49,629 bases of DNA from an uncultured Victivallis sp. (GCF_944391105.1 NZ_CALXSK010000028.1:1-49629), one strand, 5' to 3'. Positions 33,787 through 45,189 are shown, counted from the stretch's first letter. A program made the numbers and translations. Notes: generated from the sequence alone by a model not told the origin.

Positions 33787-36294
33787 TCACTGTTTCCCCT
33801 GTAAATTGTATTTTCGCCGAATCTCCTGCTCAATCCGATCGAAATCCTCGCCGGTCGGCAGTTGCAGATCTTCAAGGATTCCGATCACCCGCAACGCTTC
33901 GCGCGCCCCCGCGGGCGTACCCATCTTCAAATAGGCCAGCGCCGCGGCATACCCCGCCTTGCCGACCCAGACCGGATCCGGCATCACTCCGCCTCGCTTC
34001 TGATCGAGCGCAAGATAAAGCACCCGGTTATACGCCGCCAGAGCTTCGCCGGATTCATTCAAAAGTTCGCGACACTTGCCGAGCTTGTAAAGACTCTGAA
34101 GCCGCAATCTCGGATCTGCGGAATCCTCCGCCAGCTCCCCGTACAGTTCCGCAGCCGCCTTCAGATCGGCCGGATCGAGCGTCTCGGCATAAACGCTGAA
34201 ACGCGCATCGGCGATGCGGCCCGTCGCGATCCGGCCGAACAAACCATCCGGCCGGAGATCCCGCGCCTTCCGGTAAAACTCCAGCGCCGTCTTGTACCGT
34301 CCGGCATCGGATTCGAGATTCCCCGCCAGAAACGCCGCATCCGCGGCAAACGAACTGGCCGGATAATCCGCCAGCAACGCATCCAGCTGCATCCTCGCCT
34401 GCTGGAAATCCTTTTTTACCAGGGCGATCTGCGCCCGCCGGTAAAGCAGCTCCGCCGCAACTTCGGGGTCTTTCACAACACCGCGTCTTTCAAGTTCGGC
34501 AAGCTGCCGCTCCGCCTCCATCGGGTCGCCGCCGGCAAGCAGATAATCCGCCAGCTGCAACCGCGCCTCCACGCCGCCGGCAGAACCGGGAAATTTTTCA
34601 TCGAGCAGTTTCAAAGCCCGGTCGACATCCTCCTGACTTCCTCCAAAGCACCCCGCAAGCATCGCCAGATAGAGCGCCCGCATTGCATCGGACGGCACCG
34701 GTTCGAGCTCAGCATAACGGAAAAAACCACCCGCCGCAGCCGGATAATCACGCTGCGCCAGCGCCAGTTCCGCCGCAGCCAGCATCGCGGCAGGAACATA
34801 ATCTGAATCCGGATGCAAAATCAGAAATCGTTCATAACCGCTGCGCGCCGCGCCGGACTGCCCCCGCTTCTCCTGCAGAAACGCACGGAAATATTCCGCG
34901 GCGACCCGATATTCCGGGTTTTTCGCGTCCCGCAGTTTCTCCACCACCGGAACCGCCTCGGCGTACTCCCCGAGCGCAATCAACGACTGCAGCAGCCAGA
35001 AGCGCGCCGCCTCCGCATGAGCACCGTTCACATCCGCCACCGACCGCATCAGCTCCGCCGTCTGCGCATAATTCCCCCGCCGGAAACAGTGCTCGCCCAA
35101 CAGCAGCTCCCCTTCCTCCTTCTGCGCAGGCGTTTCAGACTGCTCGACCAGATAACGGAACATCGGCTCGGCAAGATCGTACAGCTTCGCCCCGGATGCC
35201 GCCACCGCCGCCTCCCGCGCCGCCGTCAGGCGCTCCGCTGCCGGAACCCGGTTGTCCCCCGTGATCCGCGAATAAAGCTCCATGGCCTCTTTGACATCGC
35301 CGGCTTTCACAAGCAGGCGCGCTCCGCGCAACAGCAGGCCGACGCGATCGGCCGCCTCCGGATAAAAGGTCAAATAGCGCCGCAAGGTCTTCGCCGCACG
35401 CCCGGGATCGTGTCCGGACTGCAGATTGATGAGCTCCCGCAACGCATTCTGCCGCTCCGCATCGGTGTCGGCCAGTTCAAACGCATCCGCCCAGAGCGAC
35501 TCGGCCGCCGCCGTTTGTTTTCGTTCCATCGCCAGGCGCGCTCCGCCGACAGCAAGCTCATGCAGAATCGGCGGAGAAACTTCCCCTTCGTCCCCCCGGC
35601 GCAATGTCGTCCAGTCCGCCTGAAAGCGATCGAACGATCCGTTCCGCAACGCAGCAAGCAGATCGAGACTGCGCCAGTGTGCAGGATTCTCCTTCCGGAA
35701 TTTTCCCGCAGCCAGCAGTCCGGCCGCCGTTTTCACGTCACCGGATTCGATCAGCGCATAGATCCTCGCTTCCAGCGCACGCCGTGCCCACAAGGGAAGA
35801 TCCGCATTCTCATTCTCAATCCGCTGAAACTGTTCGATCGCGCCTTTGTAATTTTTCTGCCCGAGGCGCGCTTCGCCGACACCGAGCGCCGCTTCACAGG
35901 CCGCCTCCGGATCTGAGGCCCCGGCGGCAAGCGACGCAAAGAACTCCTCCGCCTCCGCATACCGTTTTTCCGCCATCAGAATCCGGCCGGGCAGCATCCC
36001 GGCTCCGTGCGCGGGCAGACGGGAACGGTATTCGGCCAGCAGTTGTTTGGCCTCCCCGACCTCTCCCTCCCGCAACTTCGCGTCGGCCATCCGGAGCGTA
36101 TTCGCGCCCCATTTCTCCACATCGTTCGCAGCGACTTTCCGGGCGTTGTCAAAATATTGCGCGGCGTTTTTGTAGTCGCTTTTCGCGTAAGCCTCTTCGC
36201 CGAGACGCCGCTCCGACGCCTCATCCGCGCAAAGCGGCAGCAGGAGCGCCGAAAACAGCACCCCCGCCGCCGCAATGAAAAGTCCTCTTCTCAA
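33787..36294 (-). CDS. Large secreted tetratricopeptide-repeat protein
   Basis: The 835-residue protein starts with a signal peptide (RRGLFIAAAGVLFSALLLPLCA, cut near residue 23). Helical TPR-like repeats fill the rest, for example AYAKSDYKNAAQYFDNARKV and later LFGRIATGRI-type units. The start is an unusual TTG at 36292-36294, chosen because it gives the intact signal peptide and no ATG or GTG lies close. It is probably periplasmic. It lies just before the ExbB gene (one base apart) and 15 bp after recA. It may be the scaffold that the Exb motor acts on, as YbgF does for Tol. Confidence 0.8.
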   Translation of the reverse strand: MRRGLFIAAAGVLFSALLLPLCADEASERRLGEEAYAKSDYKNAAQYFDNARKVAANDVEKWGANTLRMADAKLREGEVGEAKQLLAEYRSRLPAHGAGMLPGRILMAEKRYAEAEEFFASLAAGASDPEAACEAALGVGEARLGQKNYKGAIEQFQRIENENADLPLWARRALEARIYALIESGDVKTAAGLLAAGKFRKENPAHWRSLDLLAALRNGSFDRFQADWTTLRRGDEGEVSPPILHELAVGGARLAMERKQTAAAESLWADAFELADTDAERQNALRELINLQSGHDPGRAAKTLRRYLTFYPEAADRVGLLLRGARLLVKAGDVKEAMELYSRITGDNRVPAAERLTAAREAAVAASGAKLYDLAEPMFRYLVEQSETPAQKEEGELLLGEHCFRRGNYAQTAELMRSVADVNGAHAEAARFWLLQSLIALGEYAEAVPVVEKLRDAKNPEYRVAAEYFRAFLQEKRGQSGAARSGYERFLILHPDSDYVPAAMLAAAELALAQRDYPAAAGGFFRYAELEPVPSDAMRALYLAMLAGCFGGSQEDVDRALKLLDEKFPGSAGGVEARLQLADYLLAGGDPMEAERQLAELERRGVVKDPEVAAELLYRRAQIALVKKDFQQARMQLDALLADYPASSFAADAAFLAGNLESDAGRYKTALEFYRKARDLRPDGLFGRIATGRIADARFSVYAETLDPADLKAAAELYGELAEDSADPRLRLQSLYKLGKCRELLNESGEALAAYNRVLYLALDQKRGGVMPDPVWVGKAGYAAALAYLKMGTPAGAREALRVIGILEDLQLPTGEDFDRIEQEIRRKYNLQGKQ

Positions 36295-36309
36295 ATTGTC
36301 ACCGCCGGA

Positions 36310-37419
36310 TTACTCCCCGGTTCCCGCAGCGGATTCCGCCCCGGTCTCTCCGGAAAGATTTTCGGGCACGGGTTCGCCGCCCCGGACCTTCGCGTAAATC
36401 CTCTCCATAAGCTTCTGCTGAAGCTCGGGAGATGCCACGATCAGCGCCTTCGTCTGGTCCCGTCCCTGCCCGAGCTGTTCGCCGTCGAGGCTGAACCAGC
36501 TTCCGCGCTTTTCGAGAATCCCCATGTCGGTCGCGACGTCAAGCATCGAACCGGCCTTCGAAATTCCCTCGTTGTACATGATGTCGAATTCCGCCTGCCG
36601 GAACGGGGGCGCCATCTTGTTCTTGATGACCTTCACGCGCGCCCGGTTGCCGATGATGTTCCCGGCCGGATCCTTGATCCCCGTGGTTTTGCGGATGTCC
36701 ATCCGGATTGACGCGTAGAATTTCAGCGCATTGCCTCCCGTCGTGGTCTCCGGATTGCCGAACATCACGCCGATCTTCTCACGGATCTGGTTCGTGAAAA
36801 TGATGCACGTGCCCGTACGCGCCACCACACCGGTCAGCTTCCGCAGCGCCTGAGACATCAGACGCGCCTGGAGCCCGACGTGCGATTCGCCCATCTGACC
36901 CTCGATCTCCGCCTTCGGCACCAGCGCCGCCACCGAATCGACCACCAGAACGTCGATCGCCTCGCTGCGGACAAGCATGTCCGCGATATTCAGCGCATCT
37001 TCCCCGCAGTCCGGCTGCGAAATGAGCAGATTATCGATGTCCACGCCGATTTTTTTCGCATATCCCGGGTCGATCGCATGTTCCGCGTCGATGATCGCGC
37101 ACCTGCCCCCTTTCGCCTGAGCATTCGCAATCACATGCAGACAGACCGTGGTTTTTCCGCTCGACTCGGGTCCGAAGATCTCCACGATGCGCCCTGCCGG
37201 AACCCCGCCGATCCCGAGCGCAAGGTCCAGCGCCAGCGAACCCGTGCTGATGACCGGAACATCCCGCTGCGCCGCTCCGGTATCCCCGAGACGCATGATC
37301 GAACCTTTGCCGAAACTCTTCTCGATCTGTCCGATCGCGATCTGGAGATTCTTCTCTCTGCCGGTATCCTTATCGACGGTCTTCGCCTTGTCGGCAGCCT
37401 TCGCTTCCTTTTCCGCCAT
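36310..37419 (-). CDS. recA: Recombinase RecA
   Basis: RecA forms filaments on single-stranded DNA, drives strand exchange and triggers LexA cleavage. The 369-residue protein has the Walker A loop GPESSGKTT, the [14 protein letters not shown] core, and the LMSQALRKL and [19 protein letters not shown] segments. The N-terminal 20 residues form a Lys/Asp-rich extension. GGGAG lies before the ATG. It follows gyrB by 35 bp, too short to decide whether a separate promoter is used, and precedes the TPR gene by 15 bp. No clear LexA box was recognised. Confidence 0.97.
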   Translation of the reverse strand: MAEKEAKAADKAKTVDKDTGREKNLQIAIGQIEKSFGKGSIMRLGDTGAAQRDVPVISTGSLALDLALGIGGVPAGRIVEIFGPESSGKTTVCLHVIANAQAKGGRCAIIDAEHAIDPGYAKKIGVDIDNLLISQPDCGEDALNIADMLVRSEAIDVLVVDSVAALVPKAEIEGQMGESHVGLQARLMSQALRKLTGVVARTGTCIIFTNQIREKIGVMFGNPETTTGGNALKFYASIRMDIRKTTGIKDPAGNIIGNRARVKVIKNKMAPPFRQAEFDIMYNEGISKAGSMLDVATDMGILEKRGSWFSLDGEQLGQGRDQTKALIVASPELQQKLMERIYAKVRGGEPVPENLSGETGAESAAGTGE

Positions 37420-37454
37420 GCTCCGTACTCCCTATATGAATATGGTGTTGCAAT

Positions 37455-39962
<2,508 letters not shown>

Positions 39963-39978
39963 TCATCAACAGGGGAAC

Positions 39979-40007
39979 AATATACAGCCAACCCCGTACA
40001 ATTTCAA
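39979..40007 (-). promoter_or_regulatory. Promoter of gyrB
   Basis: On the minus strand TTGAAA (40002-40007), 17 bp, TATATT (39979-39984). Confidence 0.55.
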
Positions 40008-40026
40008 GGAAAAAGCCGCACGCAGG

Positions 40027-40055
40027 TTGCATATTTTCCGTTCACGTGATATTTT
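40027..40055 (+). promoter_or_regulatory. Promoter of the dolichol-kinase-like gene
   Basis: TTGCAT (40027-40032), 17 bp, TATTTT (40050-40055), back to back with the gyrB promoter. Confidence 0.5.
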
Positions 40056-40087
40056 TTCCGAAAACCACACCCCATGGAGGAATTCCC

Positions 40088-40741
40088 GTGCCCGGTATTG
40101 AAATCACCTATGGTGAAGAACTCAAGCGCAAGCTCATTCACCTCTCATCGCTCTGGATGGTTTTCGCGGTGTATCTGATCCCGAGCCGCCCGGTCGCGGC
40201 GGGACTCTTCGCGTTCCTGCTCGCAGCGACGCTCATCTCCGAACACGCCTACGCCTGCGGCTGGCCCGTACTCGCACCACTCTACGGATTCCTCTTCGGC
40301 CGCATGCTGCGCAAAAAACCCGAGCCCGGAGCCTGGATCGTCTCGGGCGGAAGCTACGTTCTCATGGCTGCGCTGCTCGTGACCGTGCTTTACGAACGCG
40401 AGGCCGCCGGAGGCGCGATGACCGTCATGCTCACCGGAGACGCGGCCGCCGCACTCATCGGCCGCCGCTTCGGACGACACAAGGCTCCGAACAACAAGAG
40501 CTGGGAGGGGGTCGCCGCCTTCCTTGTCGTCTCGGGAATCGCACTCGGAACCTATCTCGCACTGATCGGAGCGCCCGCCGCACTCTATCTCGGCGGAGCG
40601 ATCGCGCTTTTTCCGGCCTGTGCGGCGGAACTCTTCGAGAGACAGCTCCACGTCGACGACAACTTTTCGATTCCGGTCGTCGTCGGGGCGGGATTGCAGA
40701 TCGCGCTTTTTCTCTCCCGCGCAGAGGGCGTCACAGCTTGA
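40088..40741 (+). CDS. Dolichol/diacylglycerol-kinase-like membrane protein
   Basis: The 217-residue protein has about six membrane helices and the family marks ELKRKLIHLSSL at the N terminus, MLTGDAAAALIGRRFGRHK and NKSWEGVAAFLVVS. It belongs to the CTP-dependent polyprenol/diacylglycerol kinase and CDP-diglyceride synthase-like group, so it probably phosphorylates an isoprenoid or lipid alcohol in the inner membrane. The start is a GTG at 40088 with GGAGG seven bases upstream; longer frames run through the promoter. Its end overlaps the convergent yceD gene by 11 bp. Confidence 0.82.
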   Translation: MPGIEITYGEELKRKLIHLSSLWMVFAVYLIPSRPVAAGLFAFLLAATLISEHAYACGWPVLAPLYGFLFGRMLRKKPEPGAWIVSGGSYVLMAALLVTVLYEREAAGGAMTVMLTGDAAAALIGRRFGRHKAPNNKSWEGVAAFLVVSGIALGTYLALIGAPAALYLGGAIALFPACAAELFERQLHVDDNFSIPVVVGAGLQIALFLSRAEGVTA

Positions 40742-41195
40742 GGTTGTCGAGAGCGGACCAGCGGTCGTCGGTCTCGTCGTCGTCGGTGCAGGAGCAGTTT
40801 CCCCGGTTGAGGTTTTTCCCGCAGTGCGGGCAGAGCCCCCGGCAACTTTCGGAACAAAGGAGGTTCATCGGCAGTTCAAGCAGCATTTCGCCGCGGACAT
40901 CCTCGGTGATGTCGAGCTCATCCTCCTCCGGCTGCTCATAAAAGAGGCAGACGCCGGAGTTTTCTATCTTCTTCGCCACCGGCTCAAGACAACGGCCGCA
41001 GAGCCCGGCAACGTCCGTCCTCACCTTCCCCTCGACCAGCACGCCGCCGGAGACCGCCTTCGCCAGCAGGTCGTAGTGGACGGGAGCTGTCACGGAAAGC
41101 AGTTCGGAGGGTTCGACTTCAAGCCACTCCGCAGGCTCATCTCCGACGAGTTCGACCGGCTCCTTCTCCACGCGCGCAACGGAAAAGCGGATCAT
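40731..41195 (-). CDS. yceD: DUF177/YceD-family protein
   Basis: The 154-residue protein has the family core, VEGKVRTDVAGLCGRCLEPVA, and a C-terminal cysteine cluster, CSESCRGLCPHCGKNLN, with later NCSC, which probably binds zinc. YceD homologues affect 23S rRNA maturation and usually precede rpmF. Here no rpmF follows, and the gene sits behind coaD with a four-base ATGA overlap. The true start is the ATG at 41195, not the upstream end of the open frame. The 3' end overlaps the convergent kinase-like gene. Confidence 0.85.
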   Translation of the reverse strand: MIRFSVARVEKEPVELVGDEPAEWLEVEPSELLSVTAPVHYDLLAKAVSGGVLVEGKVRTDVAGLCGRCLEPVAKKIENSGVCLFYEQPEEDELDITEDVRGEMLLELPMNLLCSESCRGLCPHCGKNLNRGNCSCTDDDETDDRWSALDNLKL

Positions 41196-41695
41196 TTTCC
41201 CTCCTCCTTCCTCTTCATTTCCCGGATCTTCGCGGCGATCACAGGAACCGCCGCCGGAGGAACGTAGGCGCTGAAATCCGCGCCGAGCATCGCGACCTCC
41301 TTGACCATGTGGGAACTCACGAACGAATTTTCCTGAGTCGGCGTCATGAAGATTGTCTCGCACGAGTGGCGCAGACTGCGGTTCATGAGCGCCATCTGAA
41401 GCTCGTATTCGAAGTCGGAGAAGGCGCGCAGTCCACGCAGCACCGCGTTGGCGCCGAACTCCTCAATCGCATCGACGAGCAGCCCGCGAAACGCCACGAC
41501 CTGCACATGCGGGATCTCCCGGCAGCAGAGCTCGATCAGCGCCTTGCGCTCCTCCATCGTGAACATCGGGGACTTCTGGGAGTTGACGGCGATCGCAACG
41601 ATCACCCGGTCAAACAATCGCCCCGCGCGAACCACCAGATCCAGATGGCCGTTCGTGAACGGATCGAAAGAACCGGGGTATAATACGGTTTTCAT
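41192..41695 (-). CDS. coaD: Phosphopantetheine adenylyltransferase
   Basis: CoaD transfers AMP to 4'-phosphopantetheine in coenzyme A synthesis. The 167-residue protein has the nucleotidyltransferase motif GSFDPFTNGHLDL, the AIAVNSQKSPMFTMEER segment and the C-terminal VSSHMVKEVAMLGAD. It is coupled to yceD by a four-base overlap and diverges from ribF. Its promoter abuts that of ribF. Confidence 0.96.
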   Translation of the reverse strand: MKTVLYPGSFDPFTNGHLDLVVRAGRLFDRVIVAIAVNSQKSPMFTMEERKALIELCCREIPHVQVVAFRGLLVDAIEEFGANAVLRGLRAFSDFEYELQMALMNRSLRHSCETIFMTPTQENSFVSSHMVKEVAMLGADFSAYVPPAAVPVIAAKIREMKRKEEGK

Positions 41696-41718
41696 CGGAA
41701 TTTCCTGTCGTAGAGTTG

Positions 41719-41747
41719 TTGACGAGCGGTTATAGTCAGTGTATCTT
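41719..41747 (+). promoter_or_regulatory. Promoter of ribF
   Basis: TTGACG (41719-41724), 17 bp, TATCTT (41742-41747). Its -10 box directly abuts the -10 box of the opposing coaD promoter. Confidence 0.5.
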
Positions 41748-41776
41748 AATATACGTTACAATTTGACATTATGCAA
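41748..41776 (-). promoter_or_regulatory. Promoter of coaD-yceD
   Basis: On the minus strand TTGCAT (41771-41776), 17 bp, TATATT (41748-41753). It faces the ribF promoter with no space between the -10 boxes. Confidence 0.55.
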
Positions 41777-41814
41777 GGGAGAACCGGATTTTACTTTCGG
41801 ATTCGATTGAGTTT

Positions 41815-42798
41815 ATGGCGGACAATCTTTTGAAATTCACCGAGGCCGGACACCTCGGGCTGCCCGGAGAAAGCCGGCAAAAGCGGAAACTTTCCCTCGG
41901 GATCGGCGTCTTTGACGGCGTCCATCTCGGCCATCGCCTGATCCTTGCTGAAGTGCTGGCCGCCGCGGGCGAGACCGGTTCGATTCCGGCGGCGATGACT
42001 TTCGACCCGCATCCGCGGGCCGTGCTTCGTCCGGATGAGTCGCCGATGCTGCTCGTGCCGCTCAGGGAACGCGTGCGGCTGCTGCAGGAAGCGGGGGCGG
42101 AACTGGTCTGGGTCGTGCCGTTCACGCCGGAGTTCGCACAACTCGAACCGGAACAGTTCCTGGACCGGCTGCTCGGATGCCCCGAAATCACCGTCTCCGG
42201 AATCTGCGTCGGCCGGCACTGGAGATTCGGACGCGGCGGCGCGGGCAACTGCGCCTTCCTCGAACGATATACCTCCGAACGCAACATCCGCTTCCGGGGC
42301 TGCCCCGAACTGGAACTCGCCGGGGAAACCGTCAGTTCGAGCGCGATCCGCCGCGCGGTCTCCGCGGGGAAACTGGAACGGGCCGCCGAAATGCTCGGCC
42401 GCCCCTACCGGCTCATCGGCACGGTGGAGCGGGGTCACCACGCCGCGAGCGACCGGCTCGACTGTCCGACCGCGAATCTCGCGTTCACGGCAGGAGTGCT
42501 GCCGCCGGACGGAGTCTATGCCGCGGCCGCGTATCGCGACGGCGTCCCGTATCCGGCCGCCGTGAACATCGGGTTCGCCCCGACCTTCGGCTGGGAGAAC
42601 GCCGTCCGGCGGGTCGAAATCCACCTGCTGGGCTTCTCCGGGAATCTTTACGGCTGTGAGCTCGGCGTGGAGTTTCTGCGCTATCTGCGCGAGGAGCGTA
42701 CCTTCCCCGATCCGGAAGCGCTCAAAAAACAGATCAGTCTGGACGTGACGCAGATCCGCTGTTTTTTCGAACAACATTCATCCAACTCAAAAAGGTGA
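41815..42798 (+). CDS. ribF: Bifunctional riboflavin kinase/FAD synthetase
   Basis: RibF makes FMN from riboflavin and then FAD. The 327-residue protein has the FAD-synthetase half with GIGVFDGVHLGHRLIL and the later SSSAIRRAVSAGKLERA. The riboflavin kinase half contains DRLDCPTANLAF, with the PTAN motif, and ends in VEFLRYLREERTFP. Length and order are normal. It begins a plus-strand run with the MerR-like membrane protein, acpS and an AraC regulator. No FMN riboswitch is visible in the short leader. Confidence 0.95.
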   Translation: MADNLLKFTEAGHLGLPGESRQKRKLSLGIGVFDGVHLGHRLILAEVLAAAGETGSIPAAMTFDPHPRAVLRPDESPMLLVPLRERVRLLQEAGAELVWVVPFTPEFAQLEPEQFLDRLLGCPEITVSGICVGRHWRFGRGGAGNCAFLERYTSERNIRFRGCPELELAGETVSSSAIRRAVSAGKLERAAEMLGRPYRLIGTVERGHHAASDRLDCPTANLAFTAGVLPPDGVYAAAAYRDGVPYPAAVNIGFAPTFGWENAVRRVEIHLLGFSGNLYGCELGVEFLRYLREERTFPDPEALKKQISLDVTQIRCFFEQHSSNSKR

Positions 42799-42806
42799 TT
42801 TTCAAT

Positions 42807-43886
42807 ATGGAGAGCAGAACCTATCTGGCCAGCGATCTGGCGGGCGAACTCGGGCTGCCGCGCAGCACCATCAACGACTGGCTCATGCGCTACGCCGACT
42901 ACCTCGAAGTCGAAACCCGCGGCAAGCGCAAGGTCTATTCGGAAAAATCCCTGCGGATTCTCAAGGAGATCTCCGGCATGCGCAACGAGGGGAAGAGCTC
43001 CTTCGAAATCGAACAGCTGCTCGCCTCCCGCTACGGCATCCGTCCGGAAGTTGCGCCGCACACCCCGGCAGCCCCTGTCCGCGAAAACGGCGAAACGCTC
43101 CCCGCTCCAACCGTTCCGGGAGAGCCGTCCGGCGAGACGCTCCCCGCTCTGCGCCCGGCGTTCGAGCAGATGAGCGTCCAGATCAACACGGAGTTTCTGA
43201 AGCTCGCGGACCGGCTTGAAGAGGCGGAACACCAGCGCCGGCGCCTGGTGCAGCGCATGCGGATCATCATGACCGTACTGCTGCTCGGGCTGGTCGCATT
43301 CATTCTCATACTCGCGCTGGTGATGTATCAGGCATTCAGCCGCATCGAGCAGCGCAACCGCGAGGCAGCTCAGCAGGCAACCCGCGAATCGGGGAAGAAA
43401 CTCGATGAGATGACCGTCATTCTCGACAAGTCGCGCGAGGATTTCACCACCAATCTCGCCCGGCTCCGGGATGAGATGGGCAGACAGCGTGAGAGCTTCG
43501 AAGCGCGAATCCGCGAGATGGAGAAGGATGCCGCCACCCGCACCGAGGCGCAGATCATCAAACTCAAGGAGGAGTTCGCCCGCAAACAGCAGCAGGAACT
43601 TCAGAAACTCGTCGACGCCCACGAGAAGAAACTCAAGGAGGCGCAGGCCGCAACCGCGAAGTCCGACTCTCTCCGCCAGCAGGCCGAAAACGAAGCGAAA
43701 AACGCCCGCGAAAAACTCTCTCAGGGACAACAGGAACTCGAACAGCTGCGCCGCCTCCTGAACGAGCTTGAGGGAAAACGAATCGAAGCGGAAAAGGCGC
43801 GGCAGGCGCTGACGCCGGAAGCCGCCGCGCCCGCTGGAACGGCCGAAAAGGCAACACCGGCCGCACCGGAAGAGGCTTCGAAGTGA
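42807..43886 (+). CDS. Membrane-anchored MerR-like protein with extracytoplasmic coiled coil
   Basis: The 359-residue protein starts with a MerR-type helix-turn-helix (about 4-75, TYLASDLAGELGLPRSTIND and the wing region). A Pro-rich linker follows, then one membrane helix at about 153-175. The last 180 residues are a strongly charged coiled coil rich in Glu, Lys, Gln and Arg, with an Ala/Pro tail. The HTH would be cytoplasmic and the coil outside. This resembles RacA-like or other nucleoid-tethering designs more than a metal sensor, since no metal-binding cysteines are seen. AAGGTG precedes the ATG. It lies eight bases after ribF and overlaps acpS by four. The function is unknown. Confidence 0.75.
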   Translation: MESRTYLASDLAGELGLPRSTINDWLMRYADYLEVETRGKRKVYSEKSLRILKEISGMRNEGKSSFEIEQLLASRYGIRPEVAPHTPAAPVRENGETLPAPTVPGEPSGETLPALRPAFEQMSVQINTEFLKLADRLEEAEHQRRRLVQRMRIIMTVLLLGLVAFILILALVMYQAFSRIEQRNREAAQQATRESGKKLDEMTVILDKSREDFTTNLARLRDEMGRQRESFEARIREMEKDAATRTEAQIIKLKEEFARKQQQELQKLVDAHEKKLKEAQAATAKSDSLRQQAENEAKNAREKLSQGQQELEQLRRLLNELEGKRIEAEKARQALTPEAAAPAGTAEKATPAAPEEASK

Positions 43887-44263
43887 TCGCCGGGGTCGGC
43901 ACGGACATCGTCGAAATCGCGCGTATCGAAAAAATGCTCGCGAAATTCGGCGAAGCATTCCGGGAACGGATCTGCTCCCCCGCGGAACTCGCCGAGGGAG
44001 CCCGCCGGAATCACGCTCCGACCTACTACGCCGGACGATGGGCGGCAAAAGAGGCCGCCGCCAAGGCCCTCGGCTGCGGAATCGGCGAACACTGCGCTTT
44101 CACGGAACTGGAAATCCGAAACGACGCCTCGGGCGCGCCGCAGCTGAAACTGTGCGGGAAAGCCGCGGAGTTCGCGGCAATCCATGGCGGCGGAAAACTG
44201 CACGTTTCCCTGAGTCACGAAGCCGCCTACGCCACAGCGGTCGTCATCTGGGAAATCAACTGA
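43883..44263 (+). CDS. acpS: Holo-[acyl-carrier-protein] synthase
   Basis: AcpS attaches 4'-phosphopantetheine from CoA to acyl carrier protein. The 126-residue protein has GVGTDIVEIARIE with the magnesium Asp and YYAGRWAAKEAAAKAL with the second metal Glu and the Lys. The ending LHVSLSHE and the rest match the family. The start is a GTG that overlaps the previous stop by four bases. It depends on CoA, made in part by coaD nearby. Confidence 0.95.
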   Translation: MIAGVGTDIVEIARIEKMLAKFGEAFRERICSPAELAEGARRNHAPTYYAGRWAAKEAAAKALGCGIGEHCAFTELEIRNDASGAPQLKLCGKAAEFAAIHGGGKLHVSLSHEAAYATAVVIWEIN

Positions 44264-44276
44264 AACGACGCGACGC

Positions 44277-45095
44277 ATGAGAGAAGAGTTCATCTTTTCC
44301 GGAACACCTCCGGCCGACTCCCCGGTAGCGATTCTGCTGGCCGGGAGCAGCTGGTGCGACGGCAGTTACTCGATTGAGCGGAACGGAGCAGACCTCTGGG
44401 TCGCCGAATTCATCGAATCCGGCACCGGAACGCTGACCGTGGAAGGGGTGACCTGCCACCCTTCCGCGGGCGATATCTACCTCGTTCCGCCGATGAGTCA
44501 CCACACCTACACCTCCAGCGCGGTGTCACCGTGGGTCAAACACTGGATCAACTTCTCTGGAGCGCTGATGCCGGAACTTGTGCGGCTCTACCGGCTTGAA
44601 GGAGTCTGTCATGTCCCGAATTTTTCACGGCCGGAACTCTTCAAAAACGCCCATCATCAGCTGCGGCTTCACCCGCAGGAAGCGCACACCCGGATCGGGC
44701 CGGAATTCCTGATGGGGCTGGTCGTGACCATGGCGGCCGATCTCCGTGCCGCGAACCGCAAGTCCCACTGCTCACCTGAAGCCGCGGCTCTGCGGGAGTG
44801 GCTTGATACGCAGATATTCGCACCCGCCCCCACGCTGCAGGAAATGGCCGCAAAAATCTCGCGTTCCCGCGGCCAGACGATCCGTATTTTCAAAAGCGAA
44901 TACGGCGAAACCCCGGTCCAGTACCTGATCGAACGCAAACTCGAAGCCGCCCGGATGCTCCTGCGCGGCTCGCCGATGGCGATCAAGAAAATCGCCGAGC
45001 AGCTCTGCTTTTCGGACGAATACTATTTCGCTGCAATGTTCAAGCGGAAAACCGGCATCGCCCCCGGCCGTTACCGTTCGGCACACGGAAAATAA
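44277..45095 (+). CDS. AraC-family transcriptional regulator
   Basis: The 272-residue protein has an N-terminal cupin sensor (about 20-100, FIESGTGTLTVEGVTCHPSAGDIYLVPP). The C-terminal pair of AraC helix-turn-helices (about 180-270) has TLQEMAAKISRSRGQTIRIF, then AIKKIAEQLCFSDEYYFAAMFKRKTGIAPGRYR split by the linker. It probably senses a sugar. It begins 13 bp after acpS, and no clear target gene lies downstream. The downstream gap holds short repeats. Confidence 0.9.
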   Translation: MREEFIFSGTPPADSPVAILLAGSSWCDGSYSIERNGADLWVAEFIESGTGTLTVEGVTCHPSAGDIYLVPPMSHHTYTSSAVSPWVKHWINFSGALMPELVRLYRLEGVCHVPNFSRPELFKNAHHQLRLHPQEAHTRIGPEFLMGLVVTMAADLRAANRKSHCSPEAAALREWLDTQIFAPAPTLQEMAAKISRSRGQTIRIFKSEYGETPVQYLIERKLEAARMLLRGSPMAIKKIAEQLCFSDEYYFAAMFKRKTGIAPGRYRSAHGK

Positions 45096-45100
45096 AGATC

Positions 45101-45140
45101 AAAAAAACGGGGAAATCACGAAAAAGCCGACCATTTCCCC
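45101..45140 (-). terminator. Terminator of the HNH gene
   Basis: On the minus strand GGGGAAAT and ATTTCCCC form a stem around a 16-nt loop, followed by G and seven T residues. On the plus strand there is no T run. Confidence 0.6.
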
Positions 45141-45189
45141 TCAAAAAAACGGCGGAAATGTGACGGATAAAAAACGGGGAAATCACGAA
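45102..45189. repeat. AACGGGGAAATCACGAA direct repeat
   Basis: A 21-bp unit of six A residues plus CGGGGAAATCACGAA occurs exactly at 45102-45122 and 45169-45189, with a third, imperfect AAAAAACGGCGGAAAT copy between (about 45144-45159). The last copy covers the HNH stop codon. A TGACGGA motif also lies at 45161. Confidence 0.55.

Noticed and set aside
36295..37454. LexA-type SOS box before recA
   Set aside because: The 35-bp gap to gyrB has no convincing palindromic SOS box, though an unfamiliar type cannot be excluded.
41754..41814. FMN riboswitch before ribF
   Set aside because: The leader is about 60 nt, too short for the FMN element, and none of its conserved helices is visible.
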